The position numbers and the translations under genes were made by a program. The notes under the pieces were generated by a model, which saw only the letters and a list, made by a program, of their open reading frames with translations, was not told where the DNA came from and searched no databases. 64,000 nucleotides of DNA from CBDFHJ01 sp965247635 (GTDB lineage Bacteria; Chloroflexota; Dehalococcoidia; Lucifugimonadales; Australimonadaceae): the NCBI GenBank assembly GCA_965247635.1, contig CBDFHJ010000007.1, forward strand, positions 124,001-188,000. The letters are read 5' to 3'. Shown in pieces: positions 32,785 to 41,577 of this stretch. Numbering within the stretch: position 1 is the stretch's first letter; each line of letters begins with the position of its first letter.

Positions 32785-33405
32785 ATGACGGGATGCCCCG
32801 CCAACAACTCTCCCGTAGCCCGCGCATTGGGGGACGACTTTATCAATCTACACACGGCGGTGCGTAAGCACTACTCTGAGCCAACGGTGGTTTTGAGTGG
32901 GGTCATGAACAGTATCAATGTTAAGACGGCAATCAGGCCAGTAGCATTGCTCTCATACATGCTGTTCCGTGCCCCGGTCCCGCACAACGGAGAGAATGTT
33001 GAATTCACCGTGCACAGCCGAGTCGATGGTTCGGGCGTGATGCATTGGTTTAGGACCTTCTTCGGCAACGACGGCTTTCGTAGGGACGTGACGTTCTCTT
33101 CTCACATGGTATTTTCAGACGACCATAGAATCATCGAAACTACGAGATGGGGTCTGGGGGTAGAGTCGGACTTGCGAGTTGACGACGTAGGAAGCTTGGT
33201 CTATGACATCCGGAAGTACGTGTTAAGGGTACCTTTTCTTGGGCTGATTATTGGGTTCCCCACCTGGGTCTCGCCTTTTGGAGGTGGCTGCACCACCGAA
33301 ACCGGAGAGAGTGAAGCCAGTTTCAGTGTCAACTTTGAGATGACCCATCCGGTATTCGGACGAACTATCGGCTACTCGGGTAGGTGTCGGATGTCGTCCT
33401 CTTGA
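32785..33405 (+). CDS. DUF4166-like protein
   Basis: 206 residues. The pattern A-L-G-D-D-F-x-x-L-H-x-A-V-R-K-H-Y near the N-terminus, then W-F-R-T-F ... F-R-R-D-V-T-F and a beta-rich C-terminus ending M-T-H-P-V-F-G-R-T-I-G-Y-S-G-R matches DUF4166 proteins, a lipocalin-like beta-barrel family of unknown function often encoded near epimerases or saccharopine-dehydrogenase-like proteins. No such partner is present. No strong ribosome site. Confidence 0.55.
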   Translation: MTGCPANNSPVARALGDDFINLHTAVRKHYSEPTVVLSGVMNSINVKTAIRPVALLSYMLFRAPVPHNGENVEFTVHSRVDGSGVMHWFRTFFGNDGFRRDVTFSSHMVFSDDHRIIETTRWGLGVESDLRVDDVGSLVYDIRKYVLRVPFLGLIIGFPTWVSPFGGGCTTETGESEASFSVNFEMTHPVFGRTIGYSGRCRMSSS

Positions 33406-33576
33406 GCTAGCCAAGACTGGGCAGGCGGCAAAAGACATGGCCAAGGGCCAGCCACTGCCGCCGGGGTCGCCGTTGCAGCTGCGGGGGTTGCAAAGGGTGG
33501 GGGGCATAACTAGAATTGGGCTATCGCTCGGTCCCTTCGGGCGACATCGCCAGGACGAGGCCAAATAGGAACCCCG

Positions 33577-33966
33577 CTAACGATTCTGAGAAACTAATGG
33601 TTCCGGCGCTGGGGCAACTGTAAATTCGAGAGGGAAGTCGCTCTCGATGACCTGACGCGCCCGGTCGATCTGTTGCGCCGAGTCAAGCCGCTCAGTGGGT
33701 TCAATCCCGACTCCTATTCCTGAGAAGTCAGGAAGAGGTCCTGTCTCAGTGACATTGACGCCTGCCTCAGAGAGATCAAGTCCGACAAGCCGCCTTGCCT
33801 CCAACTGAAGCTCTATGAGTGAGTAGGGTCTTTCAACTACTCGAACTGGGACGCTGGTCCGCAACGTCCGCACAAGCGCGACCATCCTGTGAGGGACTTG
33901 TCCCTTCCAGTAGAGGATTACCTCCCCCTTGTCATTGTCAAGCCGCATCCCTGTGAAGCCTTGCAA
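33577..33966 (-). pseudogene. Fragment of an unrecognised secreted-protease prodomain-like protein
   Basis: 129 residues from TTG 33966. The string L-D-N-D-K-G-E-V-I-L-Y-W-K-G-Q-V-P and the later Y-S-L-I-E-L-Q-L-E-A-R-R-L resemble the N-terminal region that precedes chymotrypsin-like domains in some secreted proteins, but there is no signal peptide or protease domain. Probably a remnant that lost both ends. Confidence 0.35.
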
Positions 33967-34353
33967 GCCTTCTCTCTGTCAAAGCTCGTAGATTTGACTC
34001 GACGCATCTACTAGAGGCATCTGCCTAAACGATCCTGGGGTCTATTGTTGGAGGAGCGGCCTCATGGGATATCTTCGATTTGTGACCAGTTGCCGATTCG
34101 TAACCACCGGTGCCTCGGGCGTACAAGAACCCCGCAGCGGCAATCAACGGCAGCGCTACTACCAGAATTGCAGAGTATGTGAATCTCCGGCTCATACCAA
34201 CGCTTCTTCGTCTTCACGAATGCAATTACGACAGCAATGTCGTCAAAGCCGACGAACCCTACTAGAATAGAGAGGCATCTAAGTTTCGATTTTACCACGC
34301 CGGGGTTTAGCCATCAGAGGTGGTCTCGTTTGTCTGAACAGCGCTGCCCGGTT
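33967..34353. other. Intergenic stretch without a recognisable gene
   Basis: Small open frames on both strands here have no family features. Nothing else was seen before the terminal repeat of the next insertion sequence. Confidence 0.35.
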
Positions 34354-34380
34354 TGATAAGTGGAATCACGCTGCCGTGCG

Positions 34381-35208
34381 TTAGGCCGCCGCGGACTCGG
34401 CAGGCGCTCTGTCAAAGAACTGGTCCGGCGTCATTCCCCCAAGGCTCGAATGGGGCCGTCCGGCATTGTAAAACTCGAAGTACCGCCCGAGTCCAGTTCT
34501 GGCTTCCGGGACCGATTCGTAGGCTCTCAGGTACACCTCCTCGTACTTGACGCTCTTCCACAGCCGTTCGACGAACACATTATCCTTCCAGCTTCCCTTC
34601 CCGTCCATGCTGATCTGGATCCCATTGGCTTTCAGCAGGCCGGTGAAGGCGTCACTTGTGAACTGGCTTCCCTGATCTGTGTTGAATATCTCCGGCGCGC
34701 CGTGGCGTCCCAGGGATTCTTCGAGCGCCTCCACGCAGAAGTCTGCGTCCATTGTGACCGATACCCGCCAGGCCAGCACCTTGCGGCTATGCCAGTCCAT
34801 CACTGCGGCTAGGTACACGAACCCCCTGGCCATCGGAATGTACGTGATATCCATTGCCCACACCTGGTTGGGCCTGCTCACCTCAAGCCCGCGCAGCAGG
34901 TACGGATACACCGTATGGCCGGGCCGTCGCCGGCTGGTGTTGGGCTTGCGGTACAGCGCCTCGATGCCCATCCGCCGCATCAGTGTGGCGATGTGCCTAC
35001 GCCCGGAGGAGAGTCCCTCCTGGCGGAGCAGGCCTCGCATCATCCTACTGCCTGCAAACGGATACTCAAGGTGCAGCTCATCGATGCGGCGCATCAGTCC
35101 GAGACCGGCTTCGCCCACCGGCCGTGGCCGGTAGTAGATGCTCCCGCGGCTGATGCCCACTGCCTTTGCCTGGCGGGCGAGAGGCAGCTTGTGATCACGG
35201 TCGATCAT
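34381..35208 (-). CDS. IS3-family transposase OrfB
   Basis: 275 residues: M-I-D-R-D-H-K-L-P-L-A-R-Q ... I-S-R-G-S-I-Y-Y (HTH_21), then rve core with D in W-A-M-D-I-T-Y-I, D in F-N-T-D-Q-G-S-Q-F and E in D-N-V-F-V-E-R-L-W, with the typical end S-L-G-G-M-T-P. Complete and apparently intact. Confidence 0.94.
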   Translation of the reverse strand: MIDRDHKLPLARQAKAVGISRGSIYYRPRPVGEAGLGLMRRIDELHLEYPFAGSRMMRGLLRQEGLSSGRRHIATLMRRMGIEALYRKPNTSRRRPGHTVYPYLLRGLEVSRPNQVWAMDITYIPMARGFVYLAAVMDWHSRKVLAWRVSVTMDADFCVEALEESLGRHGAPEIFNTDQGSQFTSDAFTGLLKANGIQISMDGKGSWKDNVFVERLWKSVKYEEVYLRAYESVPEARTGLGRYFEFYNAGRPHSSLGGMTPDQFFDRAPAESAAA

Positions 35209-35510
35209 CGCCTTGCGCCCGGCAATCCCGCCTTCGTGAGCGCGGCCTCTAAAAAATCGTTCTCCAACGCAAGCTCACCGATCTTAGCGTGAAGGACCTT
35301 CATATCTACCGGCTTTTCAGCCTGCCCTGTCCCGGCGCCAAATAACTGCGCCGCCCGATCCAGCAACTGGGTCTTCCATTGCGTGATCTGGTTCGGGTGC
35401 ACATCGAACTGGCTTGCCAGCTCCGAAAGTGTCCGGTCGCCGCGTACTGCGGCAAGAGCCACCTTCGCCTTGAACTCTGCCGAGTGGTTACGGCGGGGTC
35501 GTCTCCTCAT
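35205..35510 (-). CDS. IS3-family transposase OrfA
   Basis: 101 residues with HTH (L-S-E-L-A-S-Q-F-D-V-H-P-N-Q-I-T-Q-W-K) and a C-terminal coiled coil ending in E-N-D-F-L-E. The codons for D-F-L contain the slippery heptamer T-TTT-TTA; a -1 shift there opens directly into orfB, giving the OrfAB transposase. The orfA stop overlaps the orfB ATG. Confidence 0.93.
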   Translation of the reverse strand: MRRRPRRNHSAEFKAKVALAAVRGDRTLSELASQFDVHPNQITQWKTQLLDRAAQLFGAGTGQAEKPVDMKVLHAKIGELALENDFLEAALTKAGLPGARR

Positions 35511-35573
35511 CTCTCGCTCCTGTCTCCGAGAGCACTATCATGCCCTCAATCAGGCAGCGATTCCACTTATCCC

Positions 35574-36138
35574 CCTGTTCAGATTTCCGGAGCCACTTCT
35601 ATCTCAACTCAGGCGCTTCGTGATACCCGGGAGCCCGGTGCACGAAACGTAGTAGCGCTTGGTACGGAGGGACATCTGAGGTCTATCGGCGTAGCCACAG
35701 TATCTGCATGGGTCGCCCATGCCTTTGCCTGGGCCGCTGGGGTCTGGTTGGCGTTCTGGCCCACATTATGCGAGACGGTGACTCGATCCTGGCTACGTCG
35801 ATCGGCATCACGCATGTACGACTGCTCAGCCTACTCAAGACGATGGTAGTGCTCCAAAGGGACCCTGAAACCCTAGCGGGACACCAGCAGGAATACGAGC
35901 AGTTCTACAAATACAGGACAAGCCCCCAGCGCGGCACACCACCCTAGAACAATGCGAAGCATATTGAGGTTCAGCTTTGCTCAATAGGCCCCACTGGAGA
36001 CAGTCTCCGTCAGTACCAGGACTCGATTAGCAATATGAGGATGAAGTACATCCGACAATCATGGATTCGCAGATTAATCTCGCGCTGGACGTTGCGGAGG
36101 TACGCTGTACTAGGCATTGGTGAGCCAGTAAGAAACGC
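35574..36138. other. Stretch with no supportable gene, possible decayed coding sequence
   Basis: One plus-strand frame encodes a tryptophan- and alanine-rich hydrophobic run around 35690-35785 that then shifts frame, as in a decayed membrane-protein gene. I recognise no family. No RNA or repeat seen. Confidence 0.35.
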
Positions 36139-36225
36139 ATGATCGACACGCTGATACTGGACTTCGATGGTGTCATCATCGATTCGGAAATGCCCGAGTT
36201 TGAAGCGGTGCACGCAATTAACTGA
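36139..36225 (+). pseudogene. N-terminal remnant of a HAD-family hydrolase
   Basis: 28 codons starting at ATG 36139 encode L-I-L-D-F-D-G-V-I-I-D-S-E, the HAD motif I with flanking residues, then run into a TGA at 36223. The rest of the hydrolase is missing; the kinase gene follows at 36239. Confidence 0.6.
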
Positions 36226-36238
36226 AGCGGCTGACCTC

Positions 36239-36862
36239 ATGACTCCGGACAGTAACGACCGAACCTGGCACGTGTTGCTGATTGGAGGCAACTCCGCGTC
36301 AGGGAAGACGACCCTTGCTAGGCAACTTGGACTCCTGCATGGGATTTCCTGGATGATGGTCGATGATTTACGACTAGCGTTTCAGCGTGCTCGTGCCCAT
36401 CTGCCCGAAGGTGCGGACGCCCTGTACTTCGACAAGCAGCCTAACTACTGGACGCGTCCGCCGCGGGAGCAGTGCGACGCTCTTATAGGCGTCGGCGAAG
36501 CCCTATCGGCCCCGCTGGAAGTAGTAATCGAGAATCATGTGGACCAGGCTAATCCGATCGTAATTGAGGGGGATGGCATTCTACCGTCGCTCTTGTCCCG
36601 ACCGCCAGTGGTCGAGCGGGCGCCTTCGACTAGGGCAGTTTTCCTCGTGGAACAGGATGAGTCCGCTATCCTGGCAAATATAGTCGAGCGCGGCCGCCAT
36701 GTTGCAGGCTGGGCGGAAAGGGATTTGAGGAACGACGCTCGCTCGAAGTGGTTGTTCGGGCAGTGGCTGGTTGGGCAGGCGGCGAGCCACGACTTCCAGG
36801 TCATCGAGCCGCGTCCGTGGGAAACACTTCAAGAACGCGTGCTGGGGATAGTCCAGCCTTGA
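36239..36862 (+). CDS. P-loop kinase-like protein
   Basis: 207 residues from ATG 36239. Walker A G-G-N-S-A-S-G-K-T-T is at about 15-24, followed by M-M-V-D-D-L-R and V-I-E-G-D-G-I-L as the Walker B-like strand. The plan matches small-molecule kinases of the AAA_33 / 2-phosphoglycerate kinase type; no lid motif identifies the substrate. It begins a plus-strand run of five enzyme genes. Confidence 0.7.
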   Translation: MTPDSNDRTWHVLLIGGNSASGKTTLARQLGLLHGISWMMVDDLRLAFQRARAHLPEGADALYFDKQPNYWTRPPREQCDALIGVGEALSAPLEVVIENHVDQANPIVIEGDGILPSLLSRPPVVERAPSTRAVFLVEQDESAILANIVERGRHVAGWAERDLRNDARSKWLFGQWLVGQAASHDFQVIEPRPWETLQERVLGIVQP

Positions 36863-36878
36863 GCGTTATTCATTATCG

Positions 36879-37694
36879 ATGAAATACTATTATCGCGAAC
36901 ACTTATCTGGATATCAGATGGTCGAGCGGGAAGGCAAGAGTTCGTGGGGTGAAATTCACGGGCACCCAGATGGATTCGAGCGATTCGCATCCAGGTCTTT
37001 CCTAGAGCAGGTGCTACCGCAACTCGAATTCGATTCCAAACGACCGAGGGCCCTTGAGTTGGGTTGCGGCACGGGTCCTGGAGCCTGCTTCCTGGCGGAA
37101 CGAGGCTTCCGGGTAGATGCTGTCGATTTGATACCGACCGCCATCGACATCGCCCGCAGGATTGCCATGGAGCGCAACCTGGACATCCGCTACGAGGTCA
37201 CGGACGTCACGAAAATCCCGCTGTTCGGCATTCGGTACGACCTGATCGTCGACAGCTATTGTCTCCAGTGTATTGTTCTGGACGCAGACCGGAGGAGCGT
37301 GTTTGCCGCGGTCCGTGCCAGGCTGAAGCCATCTGGCTACTACTTGATCAGTACAGCTATCTACGATGACGCGAGGCACTATCCCGACGACCCAGTCGTC
37401 GACTCCGTCTCAGGAACCGTCTATCACAGATACGACAAGCATTGTCTCTTCGACTCGGCCACCGACGTCTACTATGAACCGTTCTCAGGTACCGGATACG
37501 ACTACGGCCTCAACGCCCCGCCCGAGGACTACGAAGGAAGTACCCAGATCGCCGGGAGATGGTATTTGCCGACAAGGAGATACCGAACTGCGAACGGTTT
37601 GAAAGCCGAACTGGAGGCTAAAGGCTTCAGGACGGTTCTCCAGACTGGTAAGCTTGGCGAGAACGTGCTATGCACCGTGGCTGGGGACTCCTAG
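36879..37694 (+). CDS. SAM-dependent class I methyltransferase
   Basis: 271 residues. Motif I A-L-E-L-G-C-G-T-G-P-G-A at about 65-76, acidic end of strand 2 at V-D-A-V-D-L-I-P, motif for strand 4 Y-D-L-I-V-D-S-Y, and a post-core insertion (about 165-235) rich in Tyr, Asp and Pro that may bind substrate. Starts 16 nt after the kinase gene. Substrate unknown. Confidence 0.8.
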   Translation: MKYYYREHLSGYQMVEREGKSSWGEIHGHPDGFERFASRSFLEQVLPQLEFDSKRPRALELGCGTGPGACFLAERGFRVDAVDLIPTAIDIARRIAMERNLDIRYEVTDVTKIPLFGIRYDLIVDSYCLQCIVLDADRRSVFAAVRARLKPSGYYLISTAIYDDARHYPDDPVVDSVSGTVYHRYDKHCLFDSATDVYYEPFSGTGYDYGLNAPPEDYEGSTQIAGRWYLPTRRYRTANGLKAELEAKGFRTVLQTGKLGENVLCTVAGDS

Positions 37695-37808
37695 GTCCTA
37701 GAGACGTCGGCTCGCGGATGGCTAGGCGGCTATCGTTGGCTTCATGGTGAGGACGCGGTTCAGCCCGATGTCCAGTGAAACAACCAAGAACTAAGGGAAT
37801 GGGAGCGA

Positions 37809-38258
37809 ATGCGTTACGGGATTAGCGCGGCCGGTATAGTCGTGGAGAATGCCAAGGTTCTGATGGCCCACCACGTCGAGCCTGGCTACGACTTCTGGAC
37901 GCTCCCTGGGGGCAGCCTTAAAGGCGACGAGTCTGTTTTCGAATGCGTCAGGCGAGAGATGGCCGAGGAGACGGGCCTGTCCGTTGAGCCAGACAAGATC
38001 GTCTATATCCAGGAGTTCGTCGAGCCAGACTATCACTTCTGCAAGTTCTTCATTCTATGTGGCGCTCAAACGGGGAACCTCACGATCGACCACAAACCCG
38101 AAGGCGAAGACGAGCTGGTCGGCGTACGCTTCTTGTCGAGGGCGGAGATCAGGGAGCTAGAGGTCTACCCCGAGGTACTGTACGACGAGTTCTGGGACGA
38201 CCAGAAGGAAGGGTTCCCCGAGACCAAGTATCTAGGGTTGCAGCACGTAGACCCTTGA
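37809..38258 (+). CDS. Nudix hydrolase
   Basis: 149 residues with a complete Nudix box: G-G-S-L-K-G-D-E at about 35-42 followed by R-R-E-M-A-E-E-T-G-L (GX5EX7REUXEEXGU). Hydrolyses nucleoside diphosphates linked to another group. Same strand and spacing as its neighbours. Substrate not evident. Confidence 0.88.
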   Translation: MRYGISAAGIVVENAKVLMAHHVEPGYDFWTLPGGSLKGDESVFECVRREMAEETGLSVEPDKIVYIQEFVEPDYHFCKFFILCGAQTGNLTIDHKPEGEDELVGVRFLSRAEIRELEVYPEVLYDEFWDDQKEGFPETKYLGLQHVDP

Positions 38259-38314
38259 GTTCCTTACCCGTCGAGGGGCTCGGAGGCTTCCATTCCCAGT
38301 TTCCAGGAGTTGCC

Positions 38315-39031
38315 ATGAAAGAGGAACCTATAGCGCTGGACGTGTGGGAAGAGATGGCTGAGTTATATGCAGCACGCGTTGAAACGAAGGCCCACAACGC
38401 CTTCTATAACTGGCCGGCAATACGCACTCTGTTGCCCCCCGTCGAAGGAAACCGGGTGCTCGACGCTGCCTGCGGACCGGGAGTTTTCGCCGAATGGCTA
38501 GTAGACGGAGGCGCGGAGGTTGTTGGTTTCGACGTCAGCCCTAAGATGGTAGAGATAGCCGAAAGACGTCTTCAAGGCAAAGCGCGAATCGTCAAAGCCG
38601 ACTTCGACCAGCCGCTTGACTTTCTTGAGACGGGTTCGTTTGACTTGGTGGTTAGCTCATTGGCTCTAGATTACGTGAAGGACTGGGACCCTATATTCAG
38701 GGAGTTCTCCAGGGTGTTGCGACCATCTGGTCGGTTCGTATTCTCAGTCGGACACCCATCTGACGAGTTCTACGAACACCATTCCGAAGGCAACTACTTC
38801 GACGTAGAACAAGTCGATATGGTATGGACCGGATTCGGCACGCCTTTTACGGTGCCGTACTACAGACGCTCACTTGGCGCAATGCTAGACCCGGTGCTCG
38901 GCGCAGGCTTTACACTCGAGCGCTTGCTTGAACCCAGACCGGTCGAGGAATTCAAAGACCTAGACCCTGGAGATTATCAAAAGTTGATGAAACAACCCGG
39001 ATTCATATGTCTTAGTGCGGCGAAACCGTGA
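38315..39031 (+). CDS. SAM-dependent class I methyltransferase
   Basis: 238 residues from ATG 38315, with AGGAG 6 nt upstream. Motif I R-V-L-D-A-A-C-G-P-G-V-F at about 47-58, motif II V-V-G-F-D-V-S-P-K-M, strand 4 F-D-L-V-V-S-S-L-A-L-D-Y. Resembles UbiE/BioC-like small-molecule methyltransferases. Its stop overlaps a possible GTG start of the next gene. Confidence 0.82.
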   Translation: MKEEPIALDVWEEMAELYAARVETKAHNAFYNWPAIRTLLPPVEGNRVLDAACGPGVFAEWLVDGGAEVVGFDVSPKMVEIAERRLQGKARIVKADFDQPLDFLETGSFDLVVSSLALDYVKDWDPIFREFSRVLRPSGRFVFSVGHPSDEFYEHHSEGNYFDVEQVDMVWTGFGTPFTVPYYRRSLGAMLDPVLGAGFTLERLLEPRPVEEFKDLDPGDYQKLMKQPGFICLSAAKP

Positions 39032-39075
39032 AAGGGAGTGGAGGCACGGATCGAGGAGATCAGGGTCGCTCAAGT

Positions 39076-39780
39076 ATGAAGAAGTCAAGAGCATCTGTTC
39101 GTGCCAAGGCGGACAAGATCCGAGATTTTCGGTGTAAGAATTTGATCGCCGTCATGGAGAATCCCGATGACATAAGAAACATCGGAACCATTATCCGCAA
39201 CGTCAATGCGTTGGGCGTTGAAAAGGCCTACATTGTCACCTCTCATGAGTCTTTGCCTGACGACTGGCAGGAGATGCGCGGTCGTTCGAAGCTGAACGCC
39301 GTATCGGCATCCGGTATCAAATGGAGCTTCGTTAAGAAGTTTGAGGACACAGAAAGTTGCTTAGCGCACTTGGAGAAGAATGGCTTCGTGTCTGCCGTAA
39401 CCTCACCACATACGAAGGGTCGTAAGAACGTCGAATTACACAAGGGTGACTACACTAAGTACAAGAAGCTGGCAGTCTGGTTCGGGAATGAGGTAACTGG
39501 CATCAGCAAGCTCGCGCTCGAGAAAAGCGCGCTGTGTATCAACATACCCATGTTCGGAATGATCGAAAGCCTGAATCTCGGTACTTCTTCAGGCATTGTC
39601 TTCTACGAGATCACGAAACAACGGAGAGAATTTCAGTTCAGACTCAAGGAGAAACGAGTTGTAAAGAGGCAATCGCAAAGCGCGCCCCAACAGTTTATTG
39701 AAGCCGACCCTGCTACGCGTCGCCGCTTGATTCAGGCAGCCGAGAGTGAACGGGGTTCTAGTCGTGCCAGGAATGCCTGA
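39076..39780 (+). CDS. SpoU/TrmH-family RNA 2'-O-methyltransferase
   Basis: 234 residues. SpoU motifs: N-I-G-T-I-I-R-N-V-N-A-L-G (motif 1), L-A-V-W-F-G-N-E-V-T-G-I-S (motif 2) and I-N-I-P-M-F-G-M-I-E-S-L-N-L-G-T-S-S-G-I (motif 3). This resembles TrmH acting on tRNA Gm18. ATG 39076 starts the conserved part; an in-frame GTG at 39028 overlaps the previous stop and could add 16 residues. Confidence 0.87.
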   Translation: MKKSRASVRAKADKIRDFRCKNLIAVMENPDDIRNIGTIIRNVNALGVEKAYIVTSHESLPDDWQEMRGRSKLNAVSASGIKWSFVKKFEDTESCLAHLEKNGFVSAVTSPHTKGRKNVELHKGDYTKYKKLAVWFGNEVTGISKLALEKSALCINIPMFGMIESLNLGTSSGIVFYEITKQRREFQFRLKEKRVVKRQSQSAPQQFIEADPATRRRLIQAAESERGSSRARNA

Positions 39781-39913
39781 CATCGCTGTGACCAATGAGC
39801 AGATCGTCGAGTTCGAGCTAGAAGATGAAGGGTCAGAGGTAGAGTTGGAAGAAGGAGTTCTCGAGACCGAAGCAAGAAACAGCACTGGCAACCGCCGAAC
39901 GCGGCGGCACTAA
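39773..39913 (+). CDS. Possible small acidic protein
   Basis: 46 codons in a different frame overlapping the end of the SpoU gene by 8 nt: M-P-D-I-A-V-T-N-E-Q, then a Glu-rich centre and a basic R-R-T-R-R-H tail. Base composition looks coding, but no family is known. Confidence 0.3.
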   Translation: MPDIAVTNEQIVEFELEDEGSEVELEEGVLETEARNSTGNRRTRRH

Positions 39914-40143
39914 CATCGAAAGGATGACCCAGTGAAACTCTGTCCTCGACCTGGATGGGACCTTGTGACTCTCGAATAGCCCGCGACGTATCGATACCGT
40001 AACCAGTAAGTTTCATGGCAGTCGCGCAATAGCGACAAAGCGTTTCGCTACTCTTGGGCCGTTGGGCTGGGTACGGTGAGCGGCGAGACCGAGCCGTCCG
40101 GCTAGTCACTGCTACCCGTGCTCCTCGTGCTCGCGCTGCGGAG
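39914..40143. other. Region without a recognisable gene
   Basis: Probably contains the decayed continuation of the nucleotidyltransferase fragment that begins at 40427 on the minus strand. No intact frame. Confidence 0.3.
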
Positions 40144-40427
40144 CTAGGGATCCACTTGCTCTCTCCGCTTTCCAGGACTTTCCAATCTCCAAACGGCCCA
40201 AGCGGCGTCCCCTCCGTCTCCCTCAACGCATCGACTAATCGCCGAAGGTTCGCTTTGGATGTGTCGGGTACGATGTCGAGATCCGCTGCCTGAAGATCTA
40301 CTCCGTAGGCCTCCATAGCGATTGATCCGATCACAATATACTGAACACCCCGATTTTCGAGGATCCTGAGTAACTGGGCCACGTCGGGACTCCTGCTGTC
40401 GTATCGAACGCGAGAGAAGTTGTTCAT
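40144..40427 (-). pseudogene. Nucleotidyltransferase-fold (MNT/AbiEii-like) gene fragment
   Basis: The first ~80 residues from 40427 read I-V-I-G-S-I-A-M-E-A-Y-G followed by A-A-D-L-D-I-V-P, the G-S-x-A ... D-x-D core of the nucleotidyltransferase fold used by minimal NTases in toxin-antitoxin modules. After about residue 90 the sequence becomes low-complexity and Arg-rich, as after a frameshift, and conserved motifs stop. Confidence 0.5.
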
Positions 40428-40647
40428 ATACCAGTATCTCCATCAATGGGCTGAGCGGCTCTTTGATTCCACAGCATTGGCAGCAACGGTGACGGCGACA
40501 GGCACCCCTAATTGGCATTAGCAAGGTCACAGTTTCCGAAGAGCGGCGTCCTTGTTTGCCCTGTGCAGTGAGGTGGACCCCAAAATTCGGACAGGTGGCT
40601 AAGAGAGAGTCCCGCTCCTAAAATAGGACGGAAAGAAGGAGCAGGAC

Positions 40648-40932
40648 ATGAATCAAACGTGTAAGAAGCACAGCCCAGTCTTCAAGGCCAAAGTGGCTTT
40701 GGCCGCGCTCCAGGGGGAGCACACGATTGCAGAGCTGGCCAGCCGGTTTGAAGTCCACCCGAGCCAGATCCATGCCTGGAAGAAGGCCTTGACTCAGGGG
40801 GCGCCGCACCTCTTTGGAAATGGTGCTGGACGCCAGGAGAAGGACCAAGAGGTCCTCACTGCCCAGCTCTACCAACAGATTGGGCAGCTCAAGGTGGAAC
40901 GGGATTTTTTGTCACGGAGCTTCGGGTTGTGA
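40648..40932 (+). CDS. IS3-family transposase OrfA
   Basis: 94 residues: F-K-A-K-V-A-L-A-A-L-Q-G then I-A-E-L-A-S-R-F-E-V-H-P-S-Q-I-H-A-W-K (HTH) and a short coiled coil. A T-TTT-TTG slippery heptamer lies in the D-F-L codons near the end, as in the intact IS3 at 35205. A good AGGAG site precedes ATG 40648. Confidence 0.9.
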   Translation: MNQTCKKHSPVFKAKVALAALQGEHTIAELASRFEVHPSQIHAWKKALTQGAPHLFGNGAGRQEKDQEVLTAQLYQQIGQLKVERDFLSRSFGL

Positions 40933-41058
40933 GCCGGTCCCAACGCCGGGCCATGATTGACCGAGAAGAACCGAAGCTGTCTCTGGTGCGCCAGTGCGCC
41001 TTGCTGGGTATCAGCCGCTCCTCGTTGTACTACCTGCCAACCGAGGCCGGCGCCGAGG
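40929..41058 (+). pseudogene. IS3-family transposase OrfB, N-terminal fragment
   Basis: From GTG 40929 (overlapping the orfA stop): V-S-R-S-Q-R-R-A-M-I-D then L-L-G-I-S-R-S-S-L-Y-Y-L-P-T-E-A, the standard orfB start. It is cut by IS copy 3 before the integrase core. Confidence 0.88.
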
Positions 41059-41169
41059 TGTAGACCGTCAGCGATAATGGGACACATATAAGGGTAGGAA
41101 AACCCGAGAGTCGGAGGGTGGTGTGAGCTCCTGAAATGAGGGTAGAGCTACCCACAGAAAGGAGCAGAT

Positions 41170-41577
41170 GTGTCCCAACTAGAAGTAAGCAAAGCAGAGG
41201 CCGCCGAGGAACGAAGCGAGCAGACCAGGTCTTTCGTCCGCACAGTGAAGGCGGCTGCCCGACGTAAGTACACCCCCGAAGAGAAGATCCGAATTGTTCT
41301 GGAGGGCTTCCGCCGCGAGGTCACAGCCAACGACCTGTGCCGGCGGGAGGGGATCAAGCCCCACTCCTACTACTCGTGGACCAAAGAGTTCATGGAGGCG
41401 GGCAAGGAGAGGTTGACCCGTGACTCGGTTCGGGACGCCACTCAGCATGAGGTAGGGCAACTCAAGCGAGAGAACGGGGAACTCAAGGAGCTAGTGGCCG
41501 ATCTGTCGCTGGAGGCGTACCGTCTCAAAAAAACGGCCATCCCCATGCCCCAGGACGCCACCGGTACCAGCGGATGA
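41170..41577 (+). CDS. IS3-family transposase OrfA (HTH)
   Basis: 135 residues, same protein as in copy 2. The seven-A run at 41527-41533 lies in the codons for L-K-K-T; a -1 shift there stays open through to the orfB start (N-G-H-P-H-A-P...), which is the expected OrfAB fusion mechanism. Confidence 0.92.
   Translation: MSQLEVSKAEAAEERSEQTRSFVRTVKAAARRKYTPEEKIRIVLEGFRREVTANDLCRREGIKPHSYYSWTKEFMEAGKERLTRDSVRDATQHEVGQLKRENGELKELVADLSLEAYRLKKTAIPMPQDATGTSG

Larger units (their letters stand above)
34354..35573 (-). mobile_element. IS3-family element of a second type
   Basis: About 1.2 kb. Ends carry GATAAGTGGAATCACGCTGCC (left, from about 34355) and its inverted match GGATAAGTGGAATCGCTGCC (right, to about 35572). 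It encodes overlapping orfA and orfB in the -1 relationship. Unrelated in sequence to the three-copy IS at 10440, 23580 and 41059. Confidence 0.88.
40574..41058 (+). mobile_element. Partial IS3-family element, interrupted by IS copy 3
   Basis: Left end TGGACCCCAAAATTCGGACA (40574 on), intact orfA, and the first ~43 codons of orfB up to the point where IS copy 3 begins (41059). The right part of this element is not present on the far side of the insertion. Confidence 0.82.

Noticed and set aside
34062..34298. Opposed short frames of 78 and 68 codons
   Set aside because: Neither has a ribosome site or a recognisable motif, and they overlap each other on opposite strands.
35708..35947. 79-codon plus-strand frame
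   Set aside because: No ribosome site and no family features; the hydrophobic run lies in a different frame, so the stretch looks decayed.
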